From: Geosiphon pyriformis
Lineage: Eukaryota; Glomeromycota; Glomeromycetes; Archaeosporales; Geosiphonaceae
Length of the DNA: 64,000 bases
NCBI GenBank assembly: GCA_016748015.1
Contig: JAAOMT010000058.1
Location: forward strand, 67,559 to 131,558
Reading direction: 5' to 3'
The position numbers were made by a program, and so were the translations under genes. Positions 46,600-56,944 of this stretch are shown here, one piece after another (the stretch's first letter is position 1; each line of letters opens with the position of its first letter). The notes under the pieces are model-generated. The model was not told where the DNA came from and ran no database searches. It worked only from the letters and a program-made list of their open reading frames with translations.

Positions 46600-47950
46600 A
46601 TTTTTGTGAGTATTGTTTTGGTTTTGTTATATTTTTGAGTTGAAATGTTCTTAGATTTGTCTTATTTGCAACAAACTGTCAGTATTTTTATTGTCTTTTC
46701 CCTTTTTATAATGTATGGTATAAGTATATGTCAAAAGAGCCATTTTTTATCTTGACTGTCTTTCATCTCCAAATTCTTGTTTTTGGAGTGATGTCAATTC
46801 TTTGTGATCTGTGTACACCTCAAACTTTTGGCTCAAGTATTCTTTTCATTTCATAACTGCCCAATAGATTGCTAAGTGTTTTAATTCTGGTGTTCCATAG
46901 TTCTTTTTGGCTGGTGTTAAATCTCAGCTGGTGTATGCGACTGGATGTTCTCTTCTATCTGGTCCTTTTTGAGATAGTACTGCTCTCAATGCTTGATCTG
47001 ATGCATCAGTGGTGATAATAAATAGTTTACTATGATCTGGATAGATTAATACTGAAGCTTGAATAAGCTTTCTTCTTAAGATGTTAAATGCTTCTTACTG
47101 GGTTTCAGTCCATTCATATTTTGCATTTTTGGTTTGAAGATCATTGAGTGGTTGTGCTATCTTTGAAAAATTCTTTATGAAGTGTCTATAATAGCTCGCG
47201 AATTCCAAGAATAATTTCAGCTTAGTTACATTGATTGGTATTGGAAAGTTCTTTACTATCTCTATTTTCTTTGGATTTGTTTTTATGCCATCTTTGCTAA
47301 CTATGTGTTCCAAGAATTTTAGTTCTGTTTTGTCAAAAAAACACTTTGTTGCATTTAATTTTAATTCTGCTTGTCATAGTCTTTTGAACACTTGTTGGAG
47401 ATGATGTAGATAATCATTAAATGTTTTTGAGAACACATTGGTATTATCCAAGTATACAACTACTGATTTCTACAATAAGCTGGTATACACAATTTCCATT
47501 AGCTATTGGAATATAGCTGGAGCATTGGTTAAGCCGAATGGCATAACTTCAAACTCAAAGTTTTCTTCTCTTGTGGTGAATGCTGTTTTTTCTTTGTCAG
47601 CTGGATTTATAACTACTTGTTAGTAACCACTATCCAAGTCTAACATTGAGAACTATTTGTTTCTACCAAAGCATTGAATAGATTTTGTATCCATGGAGTT
47701 GGATAGCTGTCTCCACAAGTTACACTATTAAGTTTCCTGTAGTCTACACAAAATTAGATTTTTCTATTCTTCTTACAAACAAGTACTATTGGTAATAACT
47801 ATGGGCTCATTGATGGCTGAATTAACCTATTGTCAAGCATTCAGTTGATTTTTTGACAGATGATTTCATGGTTGGCTGGTGGTACCCTATATGCTCACTG
47901 TTTAATTGGCATTGCATCTCCAGTCTTGATCTGATGCTGGATAATATTAG
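46600..47950 (-). pseudogene. Ty3-type reverse transcriptase and RNase H (family B), broken
   Basis: Readable parts across stops are VDYRKLNSVTCGDSYPTP (RT entry), then EHIVSKDGIKTNPKKIEIVK, FLEFASYYRHFIKNFSKIAQ and PLNDLQTKNAKYEWTETQ at 47095-47313 (RT thumb to RNase H boundary). RNase H follows with IITTDASDQALRAVLSQKG (first catalytic Asp) and EVYTDHKELTSLQ. The palm region with the catalytic Asp pair is frameshifted. The number of stops shows long inactivity. Confidence 0.88.
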
Positions 47951-48380
47951 TTCTGCCAAATTTGTTTTTACTGGTAAAGATGTCATTGAAATTATTAAGT
48001 AACATCTTTAGTTGCATCTGTTGAAGTGGGTCTAGATTTTCCATGTTCATCTGTTCCAATTGTTCTGGCTGTAACAGATAACATTTGTTTCGTTCATAGA
48101 TGGTTTGTGATATAATGTCCACATATTCACAAAGCTATGGAAAATCTGAAATGCTGCTTGGTGCTTGATCTTTAATTTCTGTGGTTAAATATCTGAGAGT
48201 GGTTCCTTCCAGTATCTTTACAATATTTCTAGTGTTGTTGTAGATGGGAATTTTGATATGGTTATGGCTCTTGGCTGGTATGTGTAGATTGATAAGTCCA
48301 ATTTCTCCTGATTCACAAAAAATTGCTTCTGCTTCAAAAATCTGTTCTTGCTCCTTCTCTCTCCTTTCTATTGCTAACAT
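47895..48380 (-). pseudogene. Pol segment between dUTPase and RT (family B)
   Basis: Two frames separated by a stop carry AKSHNHIKIPIYNNTRNIVK and ILEGTTLRYLTTEIKDQ, a beta-rich segment, and then LQKLLNNFNDIF-like LKMLLNNFNDIFTSKNKFGR and IIQHQIKTGDAMPIKQ, the usual lead-in to Ty3 RT (the HxIxTGDAxPI block). It connects the dUTPase to the RT in one polyprotein. Confidence 0.75.
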
Positions 48381-48461
48381 GTATCGGCTATATGGTGGAA
48401 TAGAAATTGTTTAACTGGTTAAGATAATTTCTCCTTGGCCAATAATTTATTCCTTCACCAT

Positions 48462-48872
48462 ATTGACTAGTACATCTATTCTACCTGTTGATCCAAATCC
48501 CTGTATTCCTCTTGTTGTTATCCCTAATTCTTTCCTATTTCCTACTGGAACTAACTAAGCTATTTTTACCAGAGACAGGAATATTGTCTGTGCTATCTTT
48601 TCATTTGGCTCTATAACATAGACCTTTTCTGAGTCATTTTGCAGCATAGCAATAATATTTCTTATATATCTTCCATCAATTATTCCTTCTCTGATGTTTA
48701 TTCCCTTTTTCGCTAAACTACTCCTAGATGCTAATTGAACCATTGTTGTTGCTAGAATTTCCAGTGCTATTTTCAGATTGATGTAAGTATGTGAATAGGG
48801 TTCAATTTGATGGTGTCCTTTTCTGAATATCTTAGATCAAATCCTGCATCAGTATTATGCACATGTTCTGGC
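48462..48872 (-). pseudogene. dUTPase domain within Ty3 pol
   Basis: One minus-strand frame with two in-frame stops contains all five conserved dUTPase motifs in order: motif I DAGFDL, motif II SRSSLAKKGI, motif III GIIDGRYIRNI, motif IV EKIAQTIF and motif V TRGIQGFGSTGR. dUTPases hydrolyse dUTP to dUMP and PPi and limit uracil incorporation into DNA. The active-site Asp and Tyr of motif III and the Ser of motif II are present; the Gly after Tyr in motif III is replaced. Length, about 135 residues, fits a trimeric dUTPase subunit. It sits between protease and RT, joined in frame with flanking pol. The two stops (TGA between motifs I and II, TAG between IV and V) show this copy is inactive. 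Confidence 0.88.
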
Positions 48873-48898
48873 ATGATACTTTCATCATTATTATTGAA

Positions 48899-49740
48899 CT
48901 ATTTCAGTTCTTGTTTCTTGATAAGGTCAGAGAGTATGATATATTGTTCATAGTTTGAATCTGAGTTGGAATTTGAGTTGGAATTATTGTTATTGTTATA
49001 GCTATTTTGAATGGAGCTGAAACTGTTATTTTTGTTATTGTTGTTGTCGAAGTTTGAATCAGGGTTGGAACTCGATTCCAATTCTGATGCACAGCTGTTG
49101 ATTGGTTCTTCTTCTTCGGGGATTGTGTAGATCATGCGTGGTGGTGAATTGTAGATGAGATCACAATCATCACAGAATTGGAAGTCACATGAAATCAAAC
49201 AGTGGTTACATAATTGGGTGTTGATTTCTTCCAAGTATTGCTCTTGTTTTTCTCTTATGGGTGCTAGATTCTGATAGTGTTCATGGAATTCTTCTGGGCT
49301 GTTTTCTAAGTCAATAAAGGCATCCGGGTTGAGAACCAAAACAATGTCTGTTGGTTCTGGAGGATTATTTTTGATCTCCAAAATTTCACTGGGTGAAGCA
49401 CCTTCTACTTTGGCATTGGCCATTCGCCAGATCTTGTCTTCGTCATGTGGATAGCTGTTTAAGCGGAATATAGCTCGGTGCCATGCTGCTGTAATGGGCA
49501 TACCACAACTCACCCAGTCGCTGATGAGGATTGTGTATTGGCACGAAGCATCGCATGTTCCTTCTTGACCAGGAATGTTGTTCCACATTCCTTCATCAAG
49601 TAATTGTTTACTACAAGTGAGACATGGTTTGTTGTTCTACTTGTCTTGTCTTTTTGGGTAGTCATATTGTTCTCTATGGCAAGGCTTGCAATAGTAATGG
49701 GTTTGCATCTAGTAGTCTTCGTCTGGCACTACCCAAGCTT
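48899..49740 (-). pseudogene. Cys-rich, Asn/Ser-tailed pol region between protease and dUTPase
   Basis: The main frame (48899-49588) of 229 residues includes WNNIPGQEGTCDASCQYTIL and AAWHRAIFRLNSYPHDEDKI, then CNHCLISCDFQFCDDCDLIY, a cluster of six Cys and one His that could bind zinc, then acidic and Asn/Ser runs. Upstream frames add YCKPCHREQ and CLTCSKQ (about 49600-49700). I do not recognise the domain. It has kept a long open frame in an otherwise stop-rich element. Confidence 0.6.
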
Positions 49741-50289
49741 CCATTGAGGACAGTTTCTTCCCATAGTCCTTGCATTTGAGAGGTATATATGACAGCTCTT
49801 TTATTGGTTCATGTAAGTATTTTTTTTCCCAGCCACTAGTTATTTCTTCTGTAGTGGTGGTTTCTTCAGATATGTTTTCTTCTCTTTCTTTTCCTTTTTT
49901 CTTGTTCTTTTCTTCTCAATCTAGAATTGGTGGCATCTCACTTTGGTTGTTGTTAGTCCAAGCATTGATGATGGCTTTCCAGATAGGTTCTTCTCTTTGT
50001 TTCTCCTTTCCATTGTTGTTGTTGTCTCAGGCAAGTATTGGCAGCAGTTCATTGTAATTGACGTTGGCTCATAAGACTTGGTATGTTTCCCAAGTGGGTT
50101 TCACTTTTTCTTCCTTGAATTCAATAAGTGGTGGTGATGGCATGATGATGGACTTGAAGTGGCCACACATGACTGGTACCTGTGTGTGTCAACCATTCTG
50201 GCTAAGCTGAAGCTTTTGGGTGTTCTAATCTAAGGTCGCATTGGTTTTGGACAGCCAGTTGTTCCCAATGAGTGCTTGGTATTGAGTGG

Positions 50290-50560
50290 CTTCCATGATG
50301 AGTACTTTGATTGGTACTATAATGCCATTGACTTCTATGGTGAAATTATCAATCTTTTTAATGGGTGTTTTGGTCGCTCTATTGGCTGTAATAATCTTGG
50401 CATTGGTAGCATGATCAACTTGGCAACCTAATTAATCCATGAGTTGTTTTGTGATGATACTGCCAGCTGATCCACTATCTAGGATCAGTTTGATGGAATG
50501 ACTATCAACTTTTGCATCAATGTACATCATGGTAATGGGTTCTCCTTAAGTGCTGCTCCA
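50290..50560 (-). pseudogene. Retropepsin-like aspartic protease (family B)
   Basis: The minus strand gives IKLILDSGSAGSIITKQLMD, with the catalytic D-S/T-G triad, followed by KIITANRATKTPIKKIDNFT, VPIKVLIMEATQYQALIGNN and WL, the usual retropepsin pattern ending in a LIG(N/D)xWL block. One stop interrupts after the first half. It processes gag-pol in active elements. Confidence 0.82.
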
Positions 50561-51147
50561 CTGAACAAAGGTGAGTTGATGGTTTCCTCCAATTCAAAAG
50601 AAAAGATGGCTGCGAAAGATTTGTTTTTGGTAATCGTTGCTAGTGGAATATTGTTGGTAAGTGTTGTTTGGAGTGGGTTGGATTTCGAGTTGTTGGTGGT
50701 GGCATCTTTTGGGGTAACCAGAAGACTTAAATAGTTCTGAGAATTTGGGTTTTGAATGGAACCAGTACCCAGATTCCACTGTCGAAAGCCTGGTAATTGG
50801 TGAAAGAAGCTGGAGATTGGTTGATGAACAACTATTGCCAATCTCCAGTTTTGAGTGATTCTAGATCTTGGGTTTCCTGATGTCATTTGAATGGAGTTTT
50901 GGAGTGGTGTTTGAATTGGTTGTTGGGGCTGATAAATTATTTGGGGCTACAGCTGATAAATTACTGGTGGCTGTGGTTGATAAATTGGAAGTTGATATAC
51001 TAATGGTTGATAGATTGGTTGCTGTGTTATTGGCAGGTAAGTGGTTTGATATTGGTCTTGATTTGGGTAATGATTCTGAGTCTGAAATCTGCAATCAGAG
51101 TTTTGATATTGATTTCCCAATTGTGAATTGTTGCTATAAAATCAACA

Positions 51148-51200
51148 GTTGGCTCTAATGTGACCTTGTTTACCACAGTTATGGCAAACACATGTTTCTG
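51148..51200 (-). pseudogene. Gag zinc knuckle (CCHC)
   Basis: The minus strand reads CHNCGKQGHIRANC, a perfect C-x2-C-x4-H-x4-C nucleocapsid knuckle, followed by a stop. It is downstream of the gag capsid frame. Confidence 0.88.
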
Positions 51201-51258
51201 GCTGCCACAGCTAATTGGGTAACAATGATGATGATAATGTTGATGGATGTGGCTGATT

Positions 51259-51939
51259 TTAGAAATGATTCATGTTTTCTGAATTATTGCATTGTTGTGG
51301 TGGTTGATAAATTGCACAATTGTCAGCTAAGTATCCTTCTAGTTTCTGATTGATTGTATTACTGAATTGTTTTAGTTTAGAATCCAAGTCAGATGATCCA
51401 TTCATCACTAAATTTACAGCTTGGGCATGGTTGGCTTCTAGCTCAGCTGCTTCAAAATCTCTGGTGTGGGTGATGGCAGTTGGGAGGTTAACTGGATGCA
51501 TTGGACGTACTTGCTGAAGAATGCTACTGCACAATCCTCTGATGAACTGGTTCAAGATCTGTGGTGCTGTAAAGTAATTAGCTTGGATTGTCTGAATTTG
51601 GTGCAGATTTCTATGGAAGCATTCCAAGTAAGTGGTGACTGCTTTTGTGTCCCCTTGTTTGATGGTGGTGAATGTGTTGGTCAAGTGATTGATACTATTG
51701 TTATTACTAAAGTATCTCAAGAATTCTGTTTTAAACTTATTGAAGGTTTGTGGTTTGGTGGCTAAGCTCTGATACCACAAGTTGGCAGTATCTTTGAGAA
51801 AATAGAGGATTGCTTGAAGGGCTTTACTATTATTCCATCTGTTGGCCACTATGGCTTTTTCAACGTCATTGAGCCATATTTGGGTGTTGTCCTCTTCACT
51901 GGTAAAATTGTTAAGTTTTGTGATTGGTGCATAGGCCAT
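51259..51939 (-). pseudogene. Retrotransposon gag (capsid-type) protein
   Basis: A 226-residue frame with ATG start has typical Ty3 gag features: FTSEEDNTQIWLNDVEKAIV, ILYFLKDTANLWYQSL, FNKFKTEFLRYFSN and DTKAVTTYLECFHRNLHQIQ, then ILNQFIRGLCSSILQQVRP. It matches the retrotransposon gag family (helical capsid core). It ends at a stop just before the zinc knuckle region. It has no internal stop but the following frames do. Confidence 0.88.
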
Positions 51940-52548
51940 TAGATCTAAGTTGGGTTGTTGTGGTGGTAAGTGAAATGGTTATTATTGCACAGATTGTTGG
52001 GGTGGTAATTGAAGTAGTGGTTGTAAGAGTTCGGCTATTGAATTAATCAGTAGTTGATCAATGACAATTACTGGAGGTAAGTTTTGTTGATTTATTAAAT
52101 TGGGGTTTCGATTATCCTGAGTTGGCGGTGTCTGAATATTCAGAGTTTTGATTTCTGAATTTTCTGGGTTTAGATTTTGCTGGGTTTGAAAATTTGGGGT
52201 TTCAAATTCCAGGTTTTCAGCAATTGGGTTCTGGTAAGTGAATTCTTAATCTTCAGCTTCTTCTTCCTCTTCTGATTCCGTTACTTCTTATGGATCAGAA
52301 ATTCCGAAATCTGGAGGAGGCAGTGGCAATCAGAGTTCTGATGACATTGATAATCGTGAGTTAAATCCTTCAAAATATGCACTGTATAGTCCTAATAACT
52401 CTGCTTTCTTTTGTTTACTTTGGAATGAGAATTGTTCAAATGCTGATGTTATGTTTGATGTGGCCATGCTAGTAGATGTAATATTAATGGTGCTTCCAGG
52501 TGTATAGTGGTATGATAGATTAGTTGGAGACTCAATTCTTGTTTTCTT

Positions 52549-52851
52549 TCAAGTAGGTGGTTGTATTTTTTTGGGTGTTACTGCTGGTGTTTGCAGTTTT
52601 TTTTTGCCTTTGCTCACATAAGTAATGAGGTATTTTTGCTGTGTATGATGTTCAATTTCTTTGTTGATTTCCATGATGATGGAGGCAAAATTGTGATTTG
52701 TTGGCAGGTTGGTATTTTGAATTAATTCACTGTAAAAGGCTTCTCTTGCCGATTCGATATTTACTGGTGTTTCTAACAGATAGGCAATTTTTTTGTTGAT
52801 ATAGAAATTGAAAGTTGATTCTGCTGATATGTGGTTGTGATTTAATCCCAA
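52549..52851 (-). pseudogene. Upstream gag-region ORF (family B)
   Basis: A 100-residue frame (FNFYINKKIAYLLETPVNIE ... YLITYVSKGKKKLQTPAV) precedes the capsid-type gag. No domain recognised. It may be the N-terminal (matrix-like) part of gag, separated by stop-rich sequence at 51940-52548. Confidence 0.4.
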
Positions 52852-52966
52852 ATGTTAACAGTAGTGTTAAAATAAAGATTTTGCAAATCCTAGATGGTTT
52901 GCTCCTATGTTTTCTGATTCTGCCACTTTTAGATTTGTGTTGGTACTGGCTTTTTGTAGGATTATA

Positions 52967-52983
52967 CCTCATAGAGAGCACCA
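52967..52983 (-). promoter_or_regulatory. Candidate tRNA primer-binding site
   Basis: Two bases inside the 5' LTR the minus strand reads TGGTGCTCTCTATGAGG. It begins TGG, complementary to a tRNA CCA end, at the correct distance for minus-strand priming. The tRNA was not identified. Confidence 0.6.
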
Positions 52984-52985
52984 AA

Positions 52986-53856
52986 TATTACAGGTGGCTA
53001 TTTCTGGTGTTGGATTAAATAACAAACCTGTAACTTGGTGCTCAAATCTAGTTGCAATTGATAATGATCTGAAGATTTGTGTTTGAAAAGTTTGTATTCG
53101 AAGGTTTTGGTTGAGTTCTTTGTATAATAGACAGAGATTCAATGGTAATAGTTTTATCCATAGCTTCCCGAAACTGCAGTTTTGTCAATTTTTTTCTTAG
53201 CTTAATGGCCAGTATTCCTCTTGGTAAGCTATCCTCAATCGAGTGTTTTACCCTTATTTCTGGGTCTTTTACCAGTCACGTTTATTCTGACATCAGTATC
53301 CCACATGTTAATTCTCAATAGAATTAGTAAACAACAATAAAATCAAAGCAAGAAATAAAGAAAAGAAAAGAAAATAAAGAAAGAAAAAAAATAAGCCAAG
53401 GCAATTTGCAAGTTAGTATTCCATTAATAGCCATAATTAAGAGCTATTGTTCCAGTATGGTTAAGTATCAATTACTATCAACATAAAGTGTTGATAGTGG
53501 CAGTGGGTTTGAGATAACAAACAGTTATTTATTTGTGGTTTGGAAAGTTGTCCAGATGAAATTTAAACTGAGAGGTCTGTCTTTTTAGCTTCTAATCCTA
53601 CTGCTATATATACATAATTGAGATTTCTCAATTCCTCAATTCTTTACAACAGGAATTCTGGGATTTTTGGAATCCTGCAATTCCTTTGAGAAAAATCCTG
53701 AAATTCTGGAATCCTGCAATTCTTTGTGAAAATCCTGTAATTCTTAGAATCCTGCAATTCCTGAGAGAAATCCTGGAATTCTACATTTTACTACATCTAC
53801 TTTTGATTGGTTAATAACTATGCTAATATATATTCCCTATATTTCTATGAGTAACA
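52986..53856 (-). repeat. 5' LTR, family B
   Basis: On the plus strand it runs from TATTACAGGTGGCTATTTCT to TTTCTATGAGTAACA. It matches the left LTR (43974-44873), including the blocks GAGATTTCTCAATTCCTCAA, CTGCTATATATACATAATTG and GGTCTTTTACCAGTCAC. It has a shorter internal tandem repeat. TATATATA near 53605 may be the promoter element on the minus strand. Confidence 0.92.
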
Positions 53857-54849
53857 CCAACTTTTTCTAAAAGAGTACCAAGATCATGTGCTGTTGTTCT
53901 TACTGGCAAAGTAAACAAAAGTGCCCTAAAGTAATTCCTAAACATTCAAATATTCCAATCTCCTATGGCCATAGCCACACACACTGAGTTCTTCCCAATA
54001 AGGAATGACCATCTTGATGCCAATTGCTCTGCTTGTTCCAATACGGCAAATTCTATTACAGCCTTCTGTCACATTCCAATTAGCTGAATTTTGATTAACT
54101 TAATATTATCAAACTCAGATACTACAGTAACAATCATCTTCTTTGGCATATTCATGGGAATTTCTTTAATTATCACAGTCCAATCTGAACAAATTTCTTG
54201 TTTTTTAAGATCACTGTTTATGATGATCTCCTTCTTTCTGGCCAATGATGTAGCCTTAATCAAGCTCTTCTTAGAAGTAAATGTTAATCAGATAATCCCT
54301 TCAAATTTTGAGGAAGTAGTGGCCTCTCCAAAACCATTAATTGTTGAAAAAATTTTTCTGATAAGTTGGGTTTTTGCTGTCACTGATTTTTTTTCTACAG
54401 CTGAGATATTTAATGTCTAAAGTAAATGATTTTTTAACTAAGACCTCCATCTAAGTCTTGACAATTTTGGGATTAACCCACTTTTTATTCAGAGATATTG
54501 AGAAACAAGGAAAAAGAGATACTTCTTCATTATTATTTATGTCAAAGTTGGAAGAACCAAATGGAAAACCAAAAACAGCACCAATATTGACATACTTGGC
54601 TTTAAGAGTGTTGGCAGCTAAATTCAGAAGAGATTCAACATTGATATCAGTTATATTAATACTTTTTTCATTACCAGACAGACTATCCATGTTAGAAAAC
54701 ACATTATTACCAAGCTCAGACTTGTTCAGAGAGATATCTTTTTTGTTACCAGAGTGTTTAACATTTCCAAGCACAATTTTCTTTTTCTGTAAGAAGGAGC
54801 CACCTGCAGGATCATAAAAGGCACCTTTTGGTGTCTTCTTTTTAGACAT
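53857..54849 (-). pseudogene. LINE ORF1, 5' half
   Basis: It starts at the ATG of MSKKKTPKGAFYDPAGGSFL. Readable segments include LNLAANTLKAKYVNIGAVFG, SISLNKKWVNPKIVKT, then (54069-54263) ATSLARKKEIIINSDLKKQE and IKEIPMNMPKKMIVTVVSEF, an RNA-recognition-like alternation of beta strands and helices common in LINE ORF1 proteins. Just before the Ty3 insertion it reads RTTAHDLGTLLEKVG. Two stops or shifts break it. It continues at 43973 with the knuckle part. Confidence 0.75.
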
Positions 54850-55089
54850 GTTACTACTAGAAGTAGCTTCCAAGTTTACAAAAAAAGGATTATTAGAAAG
54901 AGAAATTGTGAAATACTAACAAGAAAAAAATTAAAAACTTTTTCTTCAGAAAAGTGCTTTTTGAGGATTTGTGGATGTAAGAGAAAAAGAAATTTGTTTG
55001 TTAATAAGTTAATTAATAAAATTGTAAATTCTATCTGTTTTTATTAATTTTAATTAATAAAAAATGTCTTTAATAATATAATAATTTTA

Positions 55090-55960
55090 AATAATATTAA
55101 TTTTTTTTTTTTATATTTAATGAATATGGTTCAATTACTATCTAATATACAAAAACAAATAAGTAAGTTCAGCTAAATATGATTCATATACTTATTACAT
55201 ATGATTGGTTATTTGAATTAATTAAGGCAGTACTATACATTTATATAAACTTTTATACTATTATCAACACCTAAAAAAAAACATATTTTATATAAACCAA
55301 AACTAACAATAAAAGACTTAAAAATACCAAGTAAATAAACAATTCTTACAAAAAAAAAACTTAACACACTATTTGAAATTATAGAAACTAATCCAATATT
55401 ACTAATTAGACAACTTTTTTTTATGTTTATCTTAAATATTGCTTTAAATAATTACAACTTATTTTAATACTTTTTAGCCAAATAATGAACAAAATTGATT
55501 ACTATTAATATTATCTTTTTTTTATTGCCAAAAATAGAAATTGCTTTATTAATTCAATTTTTAAAAACAAAATCTTTACATAAGACTATATAGATACCAA
55601 TATCCAAAATTTCAGAAAAAAGTATATATATTACTAAAGATAACAATAAAAAGCAACTATTTATTATAGATTTTTACAGATTTATATAATATAACAAGAT
55701 TTTAGAATGTATATTAGTTTTTTTTGAACAAGTAAAAACATGATTAGACAATTCATAATTGTTACATATTAAGCATAATATACTTAGGTAATCTTTGTTA
55801 TAAAGTTACTTTTATATAGTAGTTGGCAGTCTTCTATAAATTGTCTTTATTAAATATGTATAAAAAGCAACTAAAGTCTTATTTGTAAACCAATATTTAA
55901 TATTTTATTAAAATTTATACAATTTAATATGATTATAAATTAAAAATAAAATATATTAAA
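55090..55960 (-). mobile_element. Decayed LINE 3' fragment
   Basis: Base for base it follows 37620-38410 of the neighbouring LINE on the same strand: the tail word TTACATATGATTGGTTATTT (plus strand), AAAACATGATTAGACAATTC against AAAGCATGATCAAAAAGCTC, and AGTTGGCAGTCTTCTATAAA against AACTGGCAATCTTCTGTAAA. Much C and G has been replaced by T and A. It is an older second copy, 5'-truncated within the C-terminal region of ORF2. Confidence 0.75.
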
Positions 55961-56944
55961 AAAAATATTAATACAAATTTAATTTAAAATATAAATTATA
56001 TAAAAATAATTTTAATAAAATATTTTAATAAACATATTTAATTTGAATTTATTAGTTAAAAAATATTTAGTTTTAAGTTTAAAAAAATATTTTTGGTATA
56101 TTTATAAAGTTAACATGTATTTTACAATTTATTTTAAAACATATTATAATTATATAATTTATATAGCCATAATTAAAGATTTAGTTTTTAAGACTTGAAT
56201 TAAAAAATCAATATCTTTAAAAAAATGTCAAAATAACACTCTTATATATTATTAGTTTTATTTATTTTGTCTTAATAAGTTTTAGAACTTGAATTTAAAT
56301 TATTAAAAATAGTTTTATTATTCCAAATATTACAAATATTTTGAATTTAAATATTAAATAATTATATTTATTTTTTTGGCTTAGCAAGAAAAAAAAAATT
56401 GTTTTTGATTTGTTTTTTAAAGCTAAAAAATGTGTTAATATTATAAAAATAGACTTTTTTGTGTTGTAGTCTTAATTAGCTTAAGTAATTGATTACATAT
56501 AACAAATATGTAAATTGTATCTGTTTTAGGTAGTAGTTAAATCATACTTTTTATTACATAATAATAAAAATCGCAATTTTTATAATAAATAAAGGATAAA
56601 TAAAATTGTAAAAACTTACAATTATTGCATGTTTTTAATTGTAATCATTTATAATTTAGTAATAATTGATAAAAGTTTAAGTAAAATAATTTTTTAAAAT
56701 ATTTTCAAAATAAATTTAAATGCATATTATAAAAAATAGTGGTTTTTTATATTAAATTACTTTAATAAAATTTGTAATAAAAGCTTATTATTTGTATTAA
56801 ATATTTCTCAGCTAATACAATTTTTGATTTTATCTAAAATAAAATTGCATTGAATCCTTTCATCCAATGAATCTATCACACAAATCGATGGATATTTTGC
56901 ATCTCTGGTCGCTGCTTAAAAGAAAATGTTTACAGCTTATTAAT
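55961..56944. other. AT-rich intergenic DNA
   Basis: No gene. A LINE-tail-like relic on the plus strand near 56470-56545 (TAAGTAATTGATTACATATA ... GGTAGTAGTTAAATCATAC) is the only recognisable item. The 5' end of the SPT3 relic may start near 56870. Confidence 0.55.

Larger units (their letters stand above)
43974..53856 (-). mobile_element. Full-length Ty3/gypsy LTR retrotransposon, family B, carrying a dUTPase
   Basis: Two LTRs of about 900 and 871 bp in direct orientation enclose 8.1 kb. On the minus strand the order is 5' LTR, candidate primer-binding site, gag, zinc knuckle, aspartic protease, Cys-rich region, dUTPase, RT, RNase H, integrase, polypurine tract, 3' LTR. RT-RNase H-integrase order makes it Ty3-type. 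It is inserted in ORF1 of the minus-strand LINE. Many stops, mostly TAG/TAA/TGA at single codons, interrupt gag-pol. Target duplication is not clear (TTGG against CTAG on the minus strand), so insertion is old or the edges have changed. Confidence 0.93.
37617..54990 (-). mobile_element. Minus-strand LINE (Tad1-like), nested host of two LTR insertions
   Basis: Removing the LTR insertions at 40101-40788 and 43974-53856 leaves a two-ORF LINE of about 6.8 kb. In order: 5' UTR (54850-54990), ORF1 with an RNA-binding-like part and a CCHC-type knuckle, then ORF2 with APE endonuclease, RT, RNase H and a C-terminal Cys/His motif. It ends in a 3' tail near 37617-37720. An APE endonuclease plus RNase H in a fungal LINE is typical of the Tad1 clade; the clade call is inference. 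Stops and frameshifts in all parts show it is inactive. It is the best-preserved LINE copy here and served as reference for the others. Confidence 0.9.

Noticed and set aside
43974-53856. Interpretation of the family-B element as an integrated virus with envelope
   Set aside because: No envelope-like ORF was found after integrase; gag-pol order and the fungal setting fit a Ty3 retrotransposon.
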